Shown: piece by piece, positions 11,226-23,685 of the stretch | Layout of the letters: the number at the start of each line of letters is the position of its first letter | Numbering within the stretch: position 1 is the stretch's first letter | Assembly: GCA_039619475.1 (NCBI GenBank) | Contig: CM077115.1 | Span: 537,572,315 to 537,636,314, forward strand | Source: Icerya purchasi | Lineage: Eukaryota > Arthropoda > Insecta > Hemiptera > Monophlebidae | Reading direction: 5' to 3' | DNA length: 64,000 nucleotides | The notes under the pieces: generated by a model | What the model was told of the DNA's origin: nothing | What the model saw: the letters and a program-made list of their open reading frames with translations, nothing else | Database searches by the model: none | Position numbers and translations under genes: made by a program

Positions 11226-12598
11226 AGTGGCTCAGTTACGTTTTTGTTCTATGTTTTTAGCCCTCAGCCATGCCAACCACCAGGTGCTAATGAACTCGTG
11301 GGTTTAATTATAAATTTATTAATTACGATTGCCCTTCTTAATTTACACTGTGAGTTTTTACAATATATATTGATTTTACCTTACAATTATTTTTCTGAAC
11401 CGGCCGATTGTTTTAAAAGAAACATGAATTTTTAACATATAGTACAAATACGACGAGATTACGATTAATAAAAAATAACGTATGATACATAGCTCGGTTT
11501 TATGCTGGGCTGTGCGATCTCTATTACTGCGGCATTCCGAAGTTCCTCTGGATTAATTTATCGATAACGGATTGTTTCGCGATTGATTCGGACATTTTAA
11601 AACTTTCGGCCATAACTTTGGTGAAATAACGTTAAACACGACGACTATACATGATAAAAAACTTCGAACGGCCTGGCTTAAATTTGCGACTAAAATTAAT
11701 TTTCTTCCTTTCGACTCGTCCGGTGATCATCTCCAAACTCGACTAACTTCGCTTTTTCGACCGCGACCAAGGCCCGACTCCTAACCCCTAATTCGTCCAT
11801 CCTCCGGCAGCTCCTCAAGCGCTTTATGTCATTTTCGTTACGTCACATGTGACGTAACATCACGCCGTACATCGTCTCCAGCCATTCGCCGAACTACACA
11901 TACATTTACACTCACAATCATTCACGCCTTAAACTCTACGTTAATTACTAATTTGTTTATTTTATTTTATATGTAATGTACACATTACAGTATGCAGGCG
12001 TAATAGTATTATTATTATTATTATTATTATTATTTTAATAACATTACTTAAAACAAATTTCAAAAATATTAATTGCAATGTAAATTTAATGGGAGGAAGC
12101 ATTTATTCTTTGAAATACACAGACATTTCCATTTACATGACCACTGTTCTCTTTTTTTTTTCTCTCTTTATCTATTTAACTTTCCGCGTAATGTAATGAA
12201 TACACAATGCAGTATGCTCCATGTTAGACCGCATTCAAATTTACATTACGAGAAATACTTTCGTGCATAATTCGACATATTTTACGATAAATTAACTTTT
12301 TTCCCTCGAGTAATGAAATATTTTACAACTTTTTAATGTTGATTAGTTAGACTCATGTAAAAGTTATTGCGTGTAAATGAAAGATCACGCCGTTTGTAAC
12401 TACATCTCTACTGTTCATTTTGCAGAACATTTTAAAAATGTTATACACGAACATATTACCAGTATTCAATTATTCATTTGAATTAATTAAATAATTATAT
12501 TTTGGTTGCGCTCGGAAACGGAGTTTCCACAGAATTCTTTTTTTTTTTTTTTTTTTTTGTGAAGAAAAAAATATAGAAAACTAATTTCACTTTATATA
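11226..12598. other. Gene-free stretch, CpG-rich middle part
   Basis: The 11.48-11.95 kb part is richer in GC and CpG than its surroundings and could be an old promoter or solo LTR, but I cannot show either. An (ATT)n microsatellite lies at about 12007-12035 and a T-run at 12539-12558. No coding frame is supported. Confidence 0.35.
11837..11858. promoter_or_regulatory. Perfect 22-bp palindrome: two CRE-like sites around an E-box
   Basis: The half-site GTTACGTCACA is followed immediately by its exact reverse complement TGTGACGTAAC. The halves contain TTACGTCA/TGACGTAA (bZIP, CRE-like), and the centre is CACATGTG (E-box). It lies in the CpG-rich part of a gene-free stretch. A regulatory role is inference only. 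There is no adjacent gene. Confidence 0.35.
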
Positions 12599-12675
12599 CA
12601 GGGGTGAGCAAAAGTCAGGGTACACTATCGAAAACTGCACGTGTGCGTTTGCACCCTGACTTTTGCTCACATCTG
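12599..12675. mobile_element. 77-bp mariner-type mini-MITE
   Basis: Terminal inverted repeats of 23 bp flank a 31-bp spacer. The left arm starts CAGGGGTGAGCAAAAGTCAG and the right arm is its reverse complement with two mismatches (CAGATG in place of CAGGGG). The unit is flanked by TA on both sides (12597-12598 and 12676-12677), the target preference of Tc1/mariner elements. It carries nothing but its ends. Confidence 0.75.
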
Positions 12676-12823
12676 TATTTTATAACGCCATCCATCATTA
12701 ATTAAATTATTATTTTAATTACGTAGTTCTTAAACTAACTACACACGCTATGTAACTCATAGTTAATAATATTTGGAAAGGAGATTTCGAAAACAAAAAA
12801 AGCTTTAAACAAACTAACGTGAG

Positions 12824-13262
12824 CAGTGGCGGCCCTAGGATGGTGCGAGCGGTGCGGCCGCACCGGGCGCCCAAATCAACCGAAGCCACAGACTACAAAG
12901 AGATACTAGTCATCGACTTTCAGACGAAGCTCATGAAGTAGATTTAGCTATTCCTGATCTCATCTGGATTTGAAAATATTATGAATGATATATCAGTTAT
13001 AGCGTATACTCTAAATCGGCGGATAAAGTATATTGTTTTTGCTGCTGTTTATTTAACACAAATCCCCACTCTAATCTGGGAAAAGAAGGATTTGACGACT
13101 GGAGGCCCTTATCAACGCGTCTCAGAAACTCAGATCACCGACGTGCTATGAACAGTTGGATAGAAGCGTCGATTAATCTGAAGAACTTCAGCGAAATAGA
13201 CAAGCACTTGCAAAAACAAACTGAAGACACGAGAAATCTCAGTAGGTTGCTCTTGTATATTT
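12824..13262 (+). pseudogene. hAT element 5' end with TTF-type zinc-finger fragment
   Basis: Begins with the terminal sequence CAGTGGCGGCCCTAGGATGG. A plus-strand frame at about 13026-13262 reads KVYCFCCCLFNTNPHSNLGK, then EGFDDWRPLSTRLRNS and HRRAMNSWIEASINLKN, ending at a stop after LLLYI. The C-x-C-C-x-LF, GxxGFxDW and HxxxMxxW pattern is the N-terminal TTF zinc finger of ZMYM-type hAT transposases, which binds the transposon ends. Only about 80 residues remain. The region that follows is an unrelated LINE on the other strand. The terminus matches the hAT end at 8486, so both belong to one family. Confidence 0.65.
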
Positions 13263-13321
13263 AATGAATCCATATAGTACATATTTGTAAGACAAGTTTT
13301 TATATTCTTTGATTTAATTTT

Positions 13322-14290
13322 TCAATTTGTTGTGAAGTTGACTGTGCCTGGTTTTATATGAAGGATACTGATACCGCTGCTACTTTTTCCTCGCTGATCT
13401 TGTATCTTTAATAAGATTGCGAATTGCGGCTGGTATAGATTTTTGTTACTATATCTATCTTCGCCATGTTTGGTACAGCTGTAACATGCAGTTTGAATGG
13501 TGGCAGTAAGGTTATTAACAGCCTCCTGGATATCATTTCCATTTTTAAGCCTTATTTTTAGATCAATGTTGTCCTCGATAAGCATAGCGAATTTATTCCA
13601 GTTGGTGGTTTTATAGGTCAAATGATAGCTCTTCAGTTTATTTATAGGTTGTATATCAATATTTGCAATGACCGGTACATGATCCGACTACAGATCGATG
13701 ATAGTTGTGTGCACAACTTATAATATCCTTGTAGACCTTTGCAAATGTAAAAATCTAGTATGTCCCGTATTCTATTATAATGTTGCGGCTAGTAAGTGGG
13801 CGTCATTGGTGATAGGATGGATAAAGAATTTGATTGTATTGTTTTATATAATATCGGAGTTCTTTGCGAACCCCAAGAGTGATGTTTGGCGTTGTAGTCG
13901 CCACCACAGATAAACATGTTACCTAGGTTTTTATATTCACTTTCTGGTATATAATACCCAGGATGACAATAAACTGCAGCTGTGGTCAGATATTTTTTGC
14001 GTATTTTAATGTTTACTGCAACCAGTTGGTATGCATATGTACAATAAGACAAATGAAGGTGGTGCGTAAGAGAATTTTTGACCAATACCATACAACCGCC
14101 GTGGGCCGTTCCATCCGGGTGCTATACACCGTAGCTTTTGTAGCCGGCCATCCTAAAGCTTTTTCCATAACATAAGTGGATTTCTACGATTAATGCAACA
14201 TCAATGGCATTCTGATTGAGGAAGATTTCTAATTCGTTCTTTCTTTGTGCAATACCATTTGCATTCCACGTTAAAACATTACTAGGGAGT
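13322..14290 (-). pseudogene. LINE H ORF2, apurinic-like endonuclease fragment
   Basis: Starts about 14290 with NVLTWNANGIAQRKNELEIF and LNQNAIDVALIVEIHL (the E of the usual SETH is present as VEIH). Next come HPDGTAHGGCMVLVKNSL and YLTTAAVYCHPGYYIP, then ICGGDYNAKHHSWGSQ carrying the catalytic D-x-N. The post-endonuclease linker at 13621-13322 reads YKTTNWNKFAMLIEDNIDLK. This domain nicks target DNA for target-primed reverse transcription. Several stops occur, and the RT domain that should follow is absent. Confidence 0.65.
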
Positions 14291-14466
14291 GCTGTGTGAC
14301 AGTGTTTCTATTTGACTGCATCTATGGTATCATGTGATTTATAACTTCGGTTAATAGGGATATTAAGGGATTTATCATTAATTTGAATTCTGATAGGAAG
14401 GATGTAAGTATATCTGAGGTGTTATTATTACGTGGATTACTGACCGATTCGTCTATGTAATTTGTG

Positions 14467-15823
14467 TTAGCTTGATTTTGATGTTCTGTGGAGTTTTACT
14501 CTGCTTGCATACGAGTTGCGACTGGTTCCCTTTAGAGGAGGGAATTCTTCTGCAGAATAAGCGCGTGGAGCGATTTGCTTTAAGTCGGATCTGTATCGCG
14601 TTGTTGCTTTATTTTGATAATGTACCTGATCCTTATACATAGGGCATCCTCTGTAACTAGCGGGATGATCGCCCTCGCACAAGGCATATTTGGGTGGTTC
14701 TTCCGGATTTTTCCACATTTATTAGTTTCATGTCTCCCAACAAACTTCACACAGCGGGGGGGGGGTACAGTAATTAGTTGTGTGCCTAAAAAGTTGGCAA
14801 CGCTTTCACTGCATAACACCTAAATTCTTCTTAGGTTCTTCAAAGACTATTGCTGTATTCAGTAAATTTGTTATTTCGAATATGTTTTCGTTTTTTTTTT
14901 TTTTTTGAATGATTTAATGTCCACAAAAAACATTGGAAGGGGTAATTTTGTCTTATGTTTTAATATGTTTACTATTCGTACAACTTCGAACCCATTGTAT
15001 ATCTGTTATGTCGGTTGACCAGTGGATGTTTCTTAAAACAACTTTAAATGGTTTGTCTTCCGGTGGTGAATATGTGTAATAAAACTAACCGTTATCCTTT
15101 AATGCATTCATGATATTTCTATAACTAGTTGGATTTTCAACAGTGATTCCTGTCAACGTAGATTTCAAGGAAAAATTGACATCGGGTATACTTAAAAGAA
15201 AGGTTCTGAAAATATTGAAGTTTGAAATGTTTTTAACCATCATTGGTGGAAGTTTAGAATTTTTGATTTCTAGAAAATCGTGATTAAGTTTACGAGTATT
15301 TTTATTTGTATTTACAGAGGACTTATCTTTATCCTTAGTACGAGTAGCGTTATTATCCAATTGCATTGTTCCCTCTTCTTCGGTACTTTCGACACTTGAA
15401 AATTGGTAAATATTACGTCTACGCTGACGCGGTGAATCATCTGATGAGGTGGTTGGTGAATAATGCGGTCTTCTTCTTTTGTTTGGCACTATTTTCCATT
15501 GGTTATCATTTCTTGACAGAGATATTTGTAACGGAGATGAAGAGACATTTACGTCATTTATTGTATTACCGTGTACTTACAGAGGAGGACGTATTATCTT
15601 TATTTACGATATTGGTGGGCGAGCAATTGGTTTGCGGAGCGTTTATGTCGTTATTGTCAGTAGTAAGTAATTGGACGTTATTACCTGAATCGCTGTTATT
15701 ATAGTTATTCAGCTTAAAAGACGATTGCGATGAAGAAGCATCAGCTAATCGCGCTGTTGATAAGGAAGGAACATGCATATTATTTTTACTGATAACGGAT
15801 GGCCCGTCCTTATATGATTGCAA
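14467..15823 (-). pseudogene. LINE H ORF1, Gag-like with zinc knuckles
   Basis: Nucleic-acid-binding ORF1 protein of a Jockey-type LINE, broken into three frames. The N-terminal part (15823-15566) is Ser/Asn-rich, low complexity. The middle part (15489-15085) starts MPNKRRRPHYSPTTSS and contains PPMMVKNISNFNIFRT, NFSLKSTLTGITVENP and SYRNIMNALKDNG, the typical 'PPI-V-NFN-F' then 'Y-I-AL' segments. After a stop, KPFKVVLRNIHWSTDITDI follows (PRE_C2HC-like). The last part (14819-14467) has Cys/His knuckles such as CVKFVGRHETNKC and CEGDHPASYRGCPMY. The protein would bind the element RNA. Frameshifts show it is dead. Confidence 0.65.
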
Positions 15824-15990
15824 TTTTTGCTGGTTGCAGGGGATTCGATGGTTTCATATCTGCGACCTGGTCTCGTATTCAGGGGGGAAGGTAGAACGGC
15901 GGTGAAGCCGTCTTCCAGACGCGGAGCGTGGGAGAGCACAGCTAATACATACACTACTATACGCCTCGAAACGTAGATAAGCCGAAATCG

Positions 15991-17069
15991 TAATAATAAA
16001 TCGAGATCGAATTCGCAATAGAAAAGATTATCTGAACGCACGAACAAAGGACCATCAATTTGAAACTTACTTAACAAACCTCCAGAATTCCATTGTTAAG
16101 TCAAATGTTTTAATAAAAATTTGTTCACAAAATTCTCGTGCAGTTTTAAATGGAAAACGTTTCTTTATCGATAGTTTTAAGTCTGGAATTTTATTTTTAG
16201 TGAAATTTTATATGTTGATGGAACCCTGCCCCTGTTAAATTAGCGTTAAGGGGCTGGGGGCTGAATAGATTCACACTTCATGGAGTCGACGCCTGCGAAC
16301 AAAGGGTAATATTATTTGTTGTTTACTTAGAACGAAATTTAAATTTCGCAATGATTTTAGTCGTGTTAATGGAGCGCACGGAAAAATTATTTTTTTCACA
16401 ATACATTCATTTTTGCTTTCTCTCGCTTTCAGAAACTATTTATTTTATAAATATTATTATTGTTCGTAATATGTTTTGTATTATTATACTTTTCGTTTTT
16501 ATATTAATTTTTATTACAAAATAATCTGAAATAATTTTGATTTTACATTTTAATTTATATTTCAGTTTTTTTTTTATATGTAGTTTTTTTCTTCTTGTGT
16601 GATGAAAAAGTTCAAAACTGAAATCTATTAACCTTTTAAATCAGACCCTGTTAATGCATTATTATTATAACCAAAACAAAAAAAAAAAAAAAAAATATTA
16701 TACAATACAAATTAAAATATTTTGTCGATTGTCAAACAAATCTTTCACTTTCGAACCATCTAACACTCCGATTGCCATAGTGTTGTAATAGCCCCGGCAG
16801 CTGTACACGGCACTCAAAAAAAAAAAAAAAAATCTTTCACGGAACTTGATGGTGTGATTTCTTCTACAATCGCTGAACTATCTTCATATCCTTTATGTAA
16901 CTACGCGTTAATTTTATGAATAACTTGTTTGATAACTGTATGTTACATGGTCTTATCCTTTTATTTATTCTTATTTTATTATCTATTATTTTCTTTATAT
17001 TTTCTTTCCGCTGCGACCAACTGTTATTAATTTAATTTTATTTAGAGCAGTTCTACTTTTTTTTCCCTC
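15991..17069. other. Gene-free stretch between two LINE relics
   Basis: AT-rich, with A-runs at about 16678-16695 and 16816-16833 that may be degenerate retrotransposon tails. No reliable coding frame. Confidence 0.35.
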
Positions 17070-17861
17070 TACGATTTCCTGGGGGCACTATATATCCGTA
17101 ACTAAATCTACAAAGAACAGTGGATATGCTTTACTTTTCCTATCAATAATTTTATCGTCCTTATCTCTTATTTTAATGGTTTTATTAATGTTAACAATTC
17201 TCCACGGTTTCATCTCTACCAGAATTTGCTAATTCTTGAGCTGTTTTCGTAGTTCCTGTGGATGGAGGTAGTCCGCGAATTACTACACGATAAGGTTTTT
17301 CATTTCTTAACTGGTACGTATGATAGACTATACCGTGCAACGGGTGTTACAAATGGTTTTCTAATTCTTTATTTGTTGCTCTTACTAGATTAGCAAAAGC
17401 TCTAAACGTTTTTCATTTGTCTTAAGATATCACCGTTATTAAGCGCCTTAAATATTACAGAATTTTTTACCAATTTTTTCCTCTACTAGTTTAAAAAAGC
17501 TGTTGAACTATTTTATTCCACTAACTTTTACCTTTGGTGGTAATTTTTTCTTACCTGTCGTTTGGCTTAGAGTTTGCTTTTTTATTTCAGTATTAGCTGC
17601 TACTTGGTCCATTAAGGAATTGTCGTTCAATGGCTCAATATCCCCTTTAATACTTGTAGTAGCAGAACTGATACCATACGATCGCGGTCACAGTTAGCCT
17701 TTTTCTTTCCATACTTTTCTAATTTGGCTAGCAGATTTTTAATTCGGTTCATCCTGCTGTTTAATAATAGCACGCAGTTTTTCATTTTCATTTCTTGCAA
17801 CAATCTGCCATTGCTAGTACTGCTGCACTGTTATTTGGTTAACTTGCGAAGCGGATGTATC
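17070..17861 (-). pseudogene. LINE I: Jockey-type ORF1 fragment
   Basis: The minus strand starts with an ATG at 17861 (MDTSASQVNQITVQQ), followed by a possible short coiled segment (VARNENEKLRAIIKQQ), then KKLPPKVKVSGIK and FNSFFKLVEE, the usual 'PP-V-V-FN' entry into the RNA-binding part. At about 17320 it reads YHTYQLRNEKPYRVVIRGLP then PSTGTTKTAQELANSG, and at about 17100 PLFFVDLV-like sequence in another frame. This is the PRE_C2HC domain of Jockey-group Gag-like proteins. Zinc knuckles are not recognisable downstream. Many stops and shifts make it a dead fragment, separate from LINE H because it repeats the same domain. Confidence 0.6.
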
Positions 17862-18104
17862 CATAAATAGAAAATCAGTGGAGCTAGATATGGACGAAAA
17901 TTAACGTCGCAGGTGACATCGCGAAAGTATTATTTACGTTAATTTTCGTTATCATATCTGGTAACATTGATAGTAACAAAATTCGTACAGTGACTCTACG
18001 TAAGTGTTATATTTGTACGTTTATTTATATTTAATCACTATAACTACATCGGTAAAATGAAAGATAACATTACGAGATAAGACTGCGCACGTAAAATTAA
18101 TCTG

Positions 18105-18143
<39 letters not shown>

Positions 18144-20454
18144 GATGTAAACTTACTTAACGCGGTTTTTATTAATAAGTAATAAAATCTAAAAATATGT
18201 AATAATTAGTGACCCGTTAGATGTAACAACGATTCCAGAATCATGTAGCCCGAAAGAACTTGACTCAAACAAACATAAATTCTACAATTAATTTCACTCT
18301 TTTCTCATAGAAAAAATGGAAAAAACATGGAGCCAATTTTACTGTGCTATCACAAATTTTAACTATAGTATAATAATAATTTAACAAAAAAATATATATA
18401 TATTCTTTAAGAACGAAAATAAAAATCCGATAACTAATAATACGTAATTTTAGCAGCATCAGAAATGTGAACTTAAATAAAAATTGCATTTAAGTTTTGC
18501 TTATAATTTTAAATGTGGCCTTATTTTTGAAAAAAAACGTTTTGTAGATATCGCTGAAATGCTTTTTATAGTAACTTTGAAATTGGGAATATATGAGAAC
18601 AGATTACGCGTTTAAAATGTTACAATAATTGATATCAAAAATGACTAATTATGAACAACGTTAAGTAGAGCAGAATAATTAATTTTGTTTAAATCTAATT
18701 TTCTGTAAAATAAGTCATGTTCAAACAGAACTGGTTAGTTTTTGTAAGATTTATTTTATATTCTGGATTTGAAAGAAATCTATAATTTTTTTGGAAACTG
18801 AAAAATACGATTTATTTATTTTGTGCATATGAAAAAGTAAAGAGTTTTAATAATGTACATATTTTAAATTTTAATATAACTGAATAATTTATATTAAAAA
18901 AGAAAAAGGTTAAAAATGCAAAACAACATTCGAATGCGTAGAGTTACTACATTTTTATAAATTTACATATTTATTTACACTTATAATATAAAAATGTAAC
19001 ACAAGTTTTTCACCTGCGGCTTCTCCCGCTTGTTTAGACCCGTTTTTAAAGAGAGTTAAGATGATTTTGTCATTTAATTGTTATTTTTATACTAAGCTGA
19101 GTAAAATGTATATTTATTATGAAAAATTTTTTTCCTACAACAATTTTAAACATTATTTTTGAATTATTTTTTTATTGCTTATTCCGTTATTCATTATCAA
19201 ACCTTTCGTTTAGATCTTAAATCATTCTTGTGAGATAGACGCAATTACAATTTATATTTTTAATTCCAGGAGTTACTTGCGGCCTGTCTAATTACTTTTT
19301 TGTTCTTCAGTTTCCGAGGCACAAACTAAATTTTTCCTTTTTGCTTTAATTGCCTTATAAGAAGGATATTGTCCCCCTTTTCTTTTTCGCATTGTTAATT
19401 TTAACGTTTAATATATATACATCAAACAGAAACGCATATGCCCCATAGATAAAACAAAATGCTAAATCGCGATATTTTTACAATTAGAGTATAAATAATG
19501 TCGTTTACTGCAAAAATCCGCAAAGGTATCGAAAATACGGTACTTTAAAAAGCGAATTATATAATGTAGCAGTATATAAGCTCGCATTTACAAGCAACAA
19601 ACGGGGCGGTTAGTGCGATCACGGGTTATCATAGACGTAAATAAACGAATTCGACACGGATCAGATGGAATAATGCAAATAATAAATAAAAAATGAGCAA
19701 GTTAATAAAACACGTTCGATTAAGGCTATAGTTCAAAGCGATCTTGCGCTCAGGTAACATTTATAACAGCTTTACGAAACAAGACTTATTGAAAAGAAAA
19801 TAGGAATGAATAGGTCTGAATAACTCGGAACGCGAAAGCAGTAAAGCGGAAAATGAACGAGATGGAATTTTTTAAAAATGGCCAACTAACTAAGAAAGGA
19901 AAAAATTACCAACTTCGTACTAAACTACGGCTGGTATCCTTAGTACGAAGTTACGGATTGAATTTCAAATGGCAAAAAACTGGACCATTAAAAAAAATAG
20001 ATTAATCTATACCTCTGTCGCCATTTTGTTTCGGTTTTCTGAAATTCTCTCTGCATCACCCGTCAATTTTTTTTTTTGTTTAAAAACAGCCGAAACAATA
20101 TAACCTTTCGACTTCTTAGATGGGCAGATAATTTTCATAGTGCTACTAGAGTGTACTTTTTGTTTCTGTTTAAAATACGCGTTACTTTACCTAAAGCCCC
20201 CCAAAAACGCCGAACAAACCAAAACGTTAGAAACCGATTCGAGAAAAGAACACAAGTTAAATGACTGAAAGAATGGCAAAAGAAAAGAAAAAAAGTGAAG
20301 CTATCTCATTTTTTTTATCAAAGATATAGTTTGGTCATTTTTTCAAGATACCATGTAAACGGTTTGACATCGTTATCTTTGTCTTTCGCTAGTAATTTGC
20401 TATTTAAACTTTAAACTATTGTAATTCCTATCCTATATTTGTTATTTTATATTT
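17862..20454. other. Gene-free stretch with (AAT)n
   Basis: Contains an (AAT)n microsatellite at about 18103-18143. The remainder is AT-rich single-copy-looking DNA. I see no exon, RNA gene or clear repeat. Confidence 0.4.
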
Positions 20455-21420
20455 CTATTTTTATTTTTATTTTTATTTTATTTTATTTTTTTATCTTTTT
20501 CCATACGTGCTTAGAGTATCACAGGCTAGCAGCACAACGTTGAGAAGGAGGATTAAATTTAATTGTAGAGGTTAGTATCTCGGAGAAACTTGAAGAGGGC
20601 GGAAAAAGAGTGTCTGAGTCTTCTAGGAGTGATTTTGTATGCTTTTTGACGCTGTAAAAGTGTACCTGAGCAGTCAAGTAGAAGGTGACGAATGGCAATC
20701 GGAGCGGCTGAACAGTTTGGGCAGACTGAGCGAGCGGTGCGAGTGTAGAGATGGCCATGTGTGAGAAGAGGATGGCCGAGGCGGGCGCGTGTGAGAACAA
20801 CTTGTTGTCTTCTATCGAATCAGAGGTTTGATTTATATTTTCCCCAATAGAGGGTTTTAAGGAGCGAAGATGGTAGTGACCGAAGTTAGTCCACTGTTCC
20901 GGCCAACGTTCTTTTGGTTTAAGTTTGACGGTGCGTCGGAAATCGACTAAGGGAACTGGGACGTTTGAAATTGGAAAGTTTATAGCACCTTGTTTTGCCG
21001 TTTTGTCAGCCAGGTTGTTGCCCGGCATGCCTTTGTGGCCGGGTATCCACGCGAAAGTGACATGCAAAGACTGTTTTGAGAAGATCAGATGGGTAATTTT
21101 TTTTGGCAAGGCAGTGTTGTTGATTTACCCATTGGTTTTGTAGACTCAATAGTGAACATAGGGCGTCGGTTAGTAGCAGATATTTCTGGTGGCAGTTTTC
21201 TTTAAAAGCTATGTAGTTTACAACTAGGTAAAGGGCATAAAGTTCTTCGGATAAAATGGAGAAAGATGGAGGAAGAGAGTAGCATGTGATGGCTGAATCC
21301 TCTAGGGTGACAGCGCATCCGACTGATGTTGAAGAAACAGAGCCATTCGTATATACGATTGAATATCCATGGAACCGATGGAGTCATTCTTGAAAGTTTT
21401 TGTAATATCAGTGTGAAACA
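20455..21420 (-). pseudogene. LINE C: RNase H and 3' end of a 5'-truncated LINE
   Basis: Minus strand. A frameshifted first part (21387-21110) carries the RNase H1 start: YTNGSVSSTSVGCAVTLED, then FSILSEELYALYLVVNY (the catalytic E), and LLLTDALCSLLSLQNQ (the second D). The second part (21109-20519) reads SLHVTFAWIPGHKGMPGNNL then ADKTAKQG, the H-x-G-x-x-GN-x-AD end of RNase H, and a tail region. The element ends with a T-rich (TTTTTA)n run at 20455-20490, which is the 3' A-rich tail read from the other strand. RT and endonuclease are absent: a typical 5' truncation. The Cys residues of the tail are partly lost. Confidence 0.65.
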
Positions 21421-22423
21421 AAGCCTAGAGAATAACTCGGCTGATATAAGCTTTAAGCCGTGTGAATTTCATCATTATTTCCTTAATTGTTTTTGAGCAA
21501 ATCGGAACAGATAGACGGACGGACAAAAATTTAAAAAAAACAGATTTTCCGAGTGAAAACAGCCCATTGTAGCGATTATAATGAAAATATTCTCTTATCA
21601 CAGAAGAGCACTAAAATTTGATATAGTAGTATAGGCAATAATTGATAGAAATTTTAAAAATATTTTATTTTTCGGAAGGAATTACAGTAGTGAACAGCCA
21701 CATCTGACTATATGCGAAATATGATACATATTGCTGGGAAATTAAATAATCTACATATTTTTACTATAATAATACGGTCAATTCAAGTGTAATTTCTAGT
21801 CGTAGATAATGCTGAATTGTTATTTAATTCTAAGCAAAATAATTTTTTTATAAATTCTATAAATTGAACACCGTTACGCGATTTAAGATCAATATTGGAG
21901 CATCATTACAAAAAGGTACAGCGTTAAGTTGCAGTTTATTTAAATATTGGAAAATTTAGGCGTCTTTTTTTCAAAAAATTTCCAACACATTATACGTGTT
22001 ATTTTTTAAAAACGTAGTACAGTGTTATAAGCGGGTATTACTCACAGTTCCTTATTTATGCACGTTTCACGTGATTTTGTTATTTTAAATTTTGGCAACA
22101 CGGAATCTGTAAATAAAATCTCAAGCAAAGGAGCACCAAGAGACTGAGTACATTAATGTAGCCTTTAAAGACAACAAAGTCGATGTTTCAGCTCTGGCTT
22201 CGAAATCATGACTGCCAGAACTGATCGTTCTAAAAGTCGTGCAAGCGTAAACGTTTGATTTTGCGTCTATTTTCTCTACCGCAAATAATGATAAAAATTG
22301 TGATCTTTATTCATTATAAATAATCCCTCTAATGATGTAGCTCTAAATTACAGCCAGTAACGTTTGTAAACACGAACTATACTGCATTACTGGTCTACTA
22401 CATGCCTGCATGTGTAAACCAAC
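21421..22423. other. Gene-free stretch
   Basis: AT-rich DNA between two LINE relics, nothing recognisable. Confidence 0.4.
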
Positions 22424-23096
22424 TCAAAATAATATTAACATTTTTCTTTTTTTGTTTCCTTTTAACTTGGGTACGTCAACAGCGTATCTAAACCCAGATA
22501 AAGGGGAATGATAAGATGTAACAGGCACATAAGGAAGGATTGGGGAGCTTAAGTGACAAGAGATCAAAATATATAGCGCACACTCGTTCAAGAGGGTAGA
22601 ACATTCGAAGAAAATATTGCGATCGCAGAAGGCTGTTTCGTTAGGATAAAGAGAGCAGTTAGGCGACAGTGCGAAAAGAAAACGAAAACGTGAGAGAGGA
22701 AGGAACGTATGATTACGACGTAAGCGAATAATAGCGGCAATAGCGAAACAGCGGAAAATCGTAAAACCAAGGCCGAGTAGGAAGATTAGGTTGGTGAATA
22801 GGTAGAAAGAAAGTTCGTTGGAAACGGAAGATGCATAAATATCTGACCAGGATCGGGTAAGAAACTGTTTACATAGTGGAAGAAGATTAGGAGCAGGAAT
22901 TTTTGAGAAATAAAAATGAGAAGAAGCAGCAATCTGAACCAAGGAATCTGCCATTTTGTTACACTCTATCACTACGAGGGACCCAGAGCAAATCGATGTG
23001 GTTAGAATGAAACGAGAGAAGAGTGAGAATAAGAGAACGAATACGGCGGGGAAAAAAACGGAGGAGTGAGAGGGGAATAAGAGTTGTTCGCTCGCA
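22424..23096 (-). pseudogene. LINE D: RNase H C-terminal half of a LINE B relative
   Basis: Minus-strand pieces: SLILTLLSFHSNHIDLLWVP (about 23070-23000), a frame change, then ECNKMADSLVQIAASS (GN-x-AD equivalent). Further down DRNIFFECSTLLNECALY corresponds to 'DHIFFECASLSSE' of LINE B at 58.8 kb, and SPNCSLYPNE to its zinc-ribbon-like SLPLCPLC. No RT or endonuclease. Ends without a clear A-tail. Confidence 0.55.
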
Positions 23097-23109
23097 CGCT
23101 AATTTTAAA

Positions 23110-23275
23110 TAAAATAATTTTTTCTTGTCCCTTCCTTCCCAGTCTGTTGTTCTTGTCCTTGGTTCCTTTATTTCAGCTCTCTCCAACCGAATTAGGTTCT
23201 AGTTAGTTGTCTCTTCTTCCCATTGTGTCTGGGCAATGGTCCATAGTTGATGCGCCCAAAAAAAAAAAAAAAAAA
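23110..23275 (+). repeat. LINE 3' end with poly(A) tail
   Basis: A pyrimidine-rich 3' UTR-like segment runs into GGTCCATAGTTGATGCGCCC and then 19 As. The reverse complement of this terminus recurs with changes at about 39165-39207 (TTTGGGCACATCAATCAAGG then TCCTTTACCC). I read both as 3' ends of one LINE family. There is no coding sequence. The parent element is not identified. Confidence 0.4.
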
Positions 23276-23288
23276 ATTTAAGATTTAT

Positions 23289-23685
23289 CAATGCAATAAA
23301 ATCAAGGATGATAATTTTTACGGGTCCATCGAATTGGGATATTTTAAGAGAATGAAATAAAAGCAATAATGTGGTGTTACACAATGAACTGAAATATACA
23401 CTTTTATTAAGCAAAAATTTTAATTTAATTTTCAATTATTTACATCTCCATGATTACGGACTGGGCTGTCCGAAACTAGTTAAACTAGTCGGAAATTTTG
23501 CTTTCAATAATAAATTTTATATGTTTGTGTGTGTATGTTTTTACTTAATACCAGCGCTACCCAACAAAAAAAAAAAAAAAAAAAATGTCTCACATCAATA
23601 TGGACCAACGCTTTTATCTCAATCGTTTAAAATATCCCAATGTGATGGATCAGCAAAAATTATCTTCTTTATTTTTATTGCCTTA
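23289..23685. repeat. Inverted pair of about 65-bp repeats with A-tails
   Basis: The segment at 23289-23350 (GATGATAATTTTTACGGGTC and GAATTGGGATATTTTAA) is found inverted and diverged at about 23620-23685 (AATATCCCAATGTGATGGAT). Each copy neighbours an A-run (23256-23274 and 23565-23585). The DNA between contains a chance 147-residue ORF. Probably two insertions of one short retroelement end. Confidence 0.45.

Larger units (their letters stand above)
13270..15990 (-). mobile_element. LINE H: Jockey-type non-LTR retrotransposon, 3' truncated
   Basis: A decayed LINE read on the minus strand. A GC-rich 5' UTR-like segment at about 15990-15825 precedes a Gag-like ORF1 (15823-14467), then the endonuclease half of ORF2 (about 14290-13322). 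The reverse transcriptase and 3' end are missing, because identifiable sequence ends near 13270 beside the hAT fragment. The order and the PRE_C2HC-like ORF1 fit the Jockey clade of arthropods. Confidence 0.65.
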
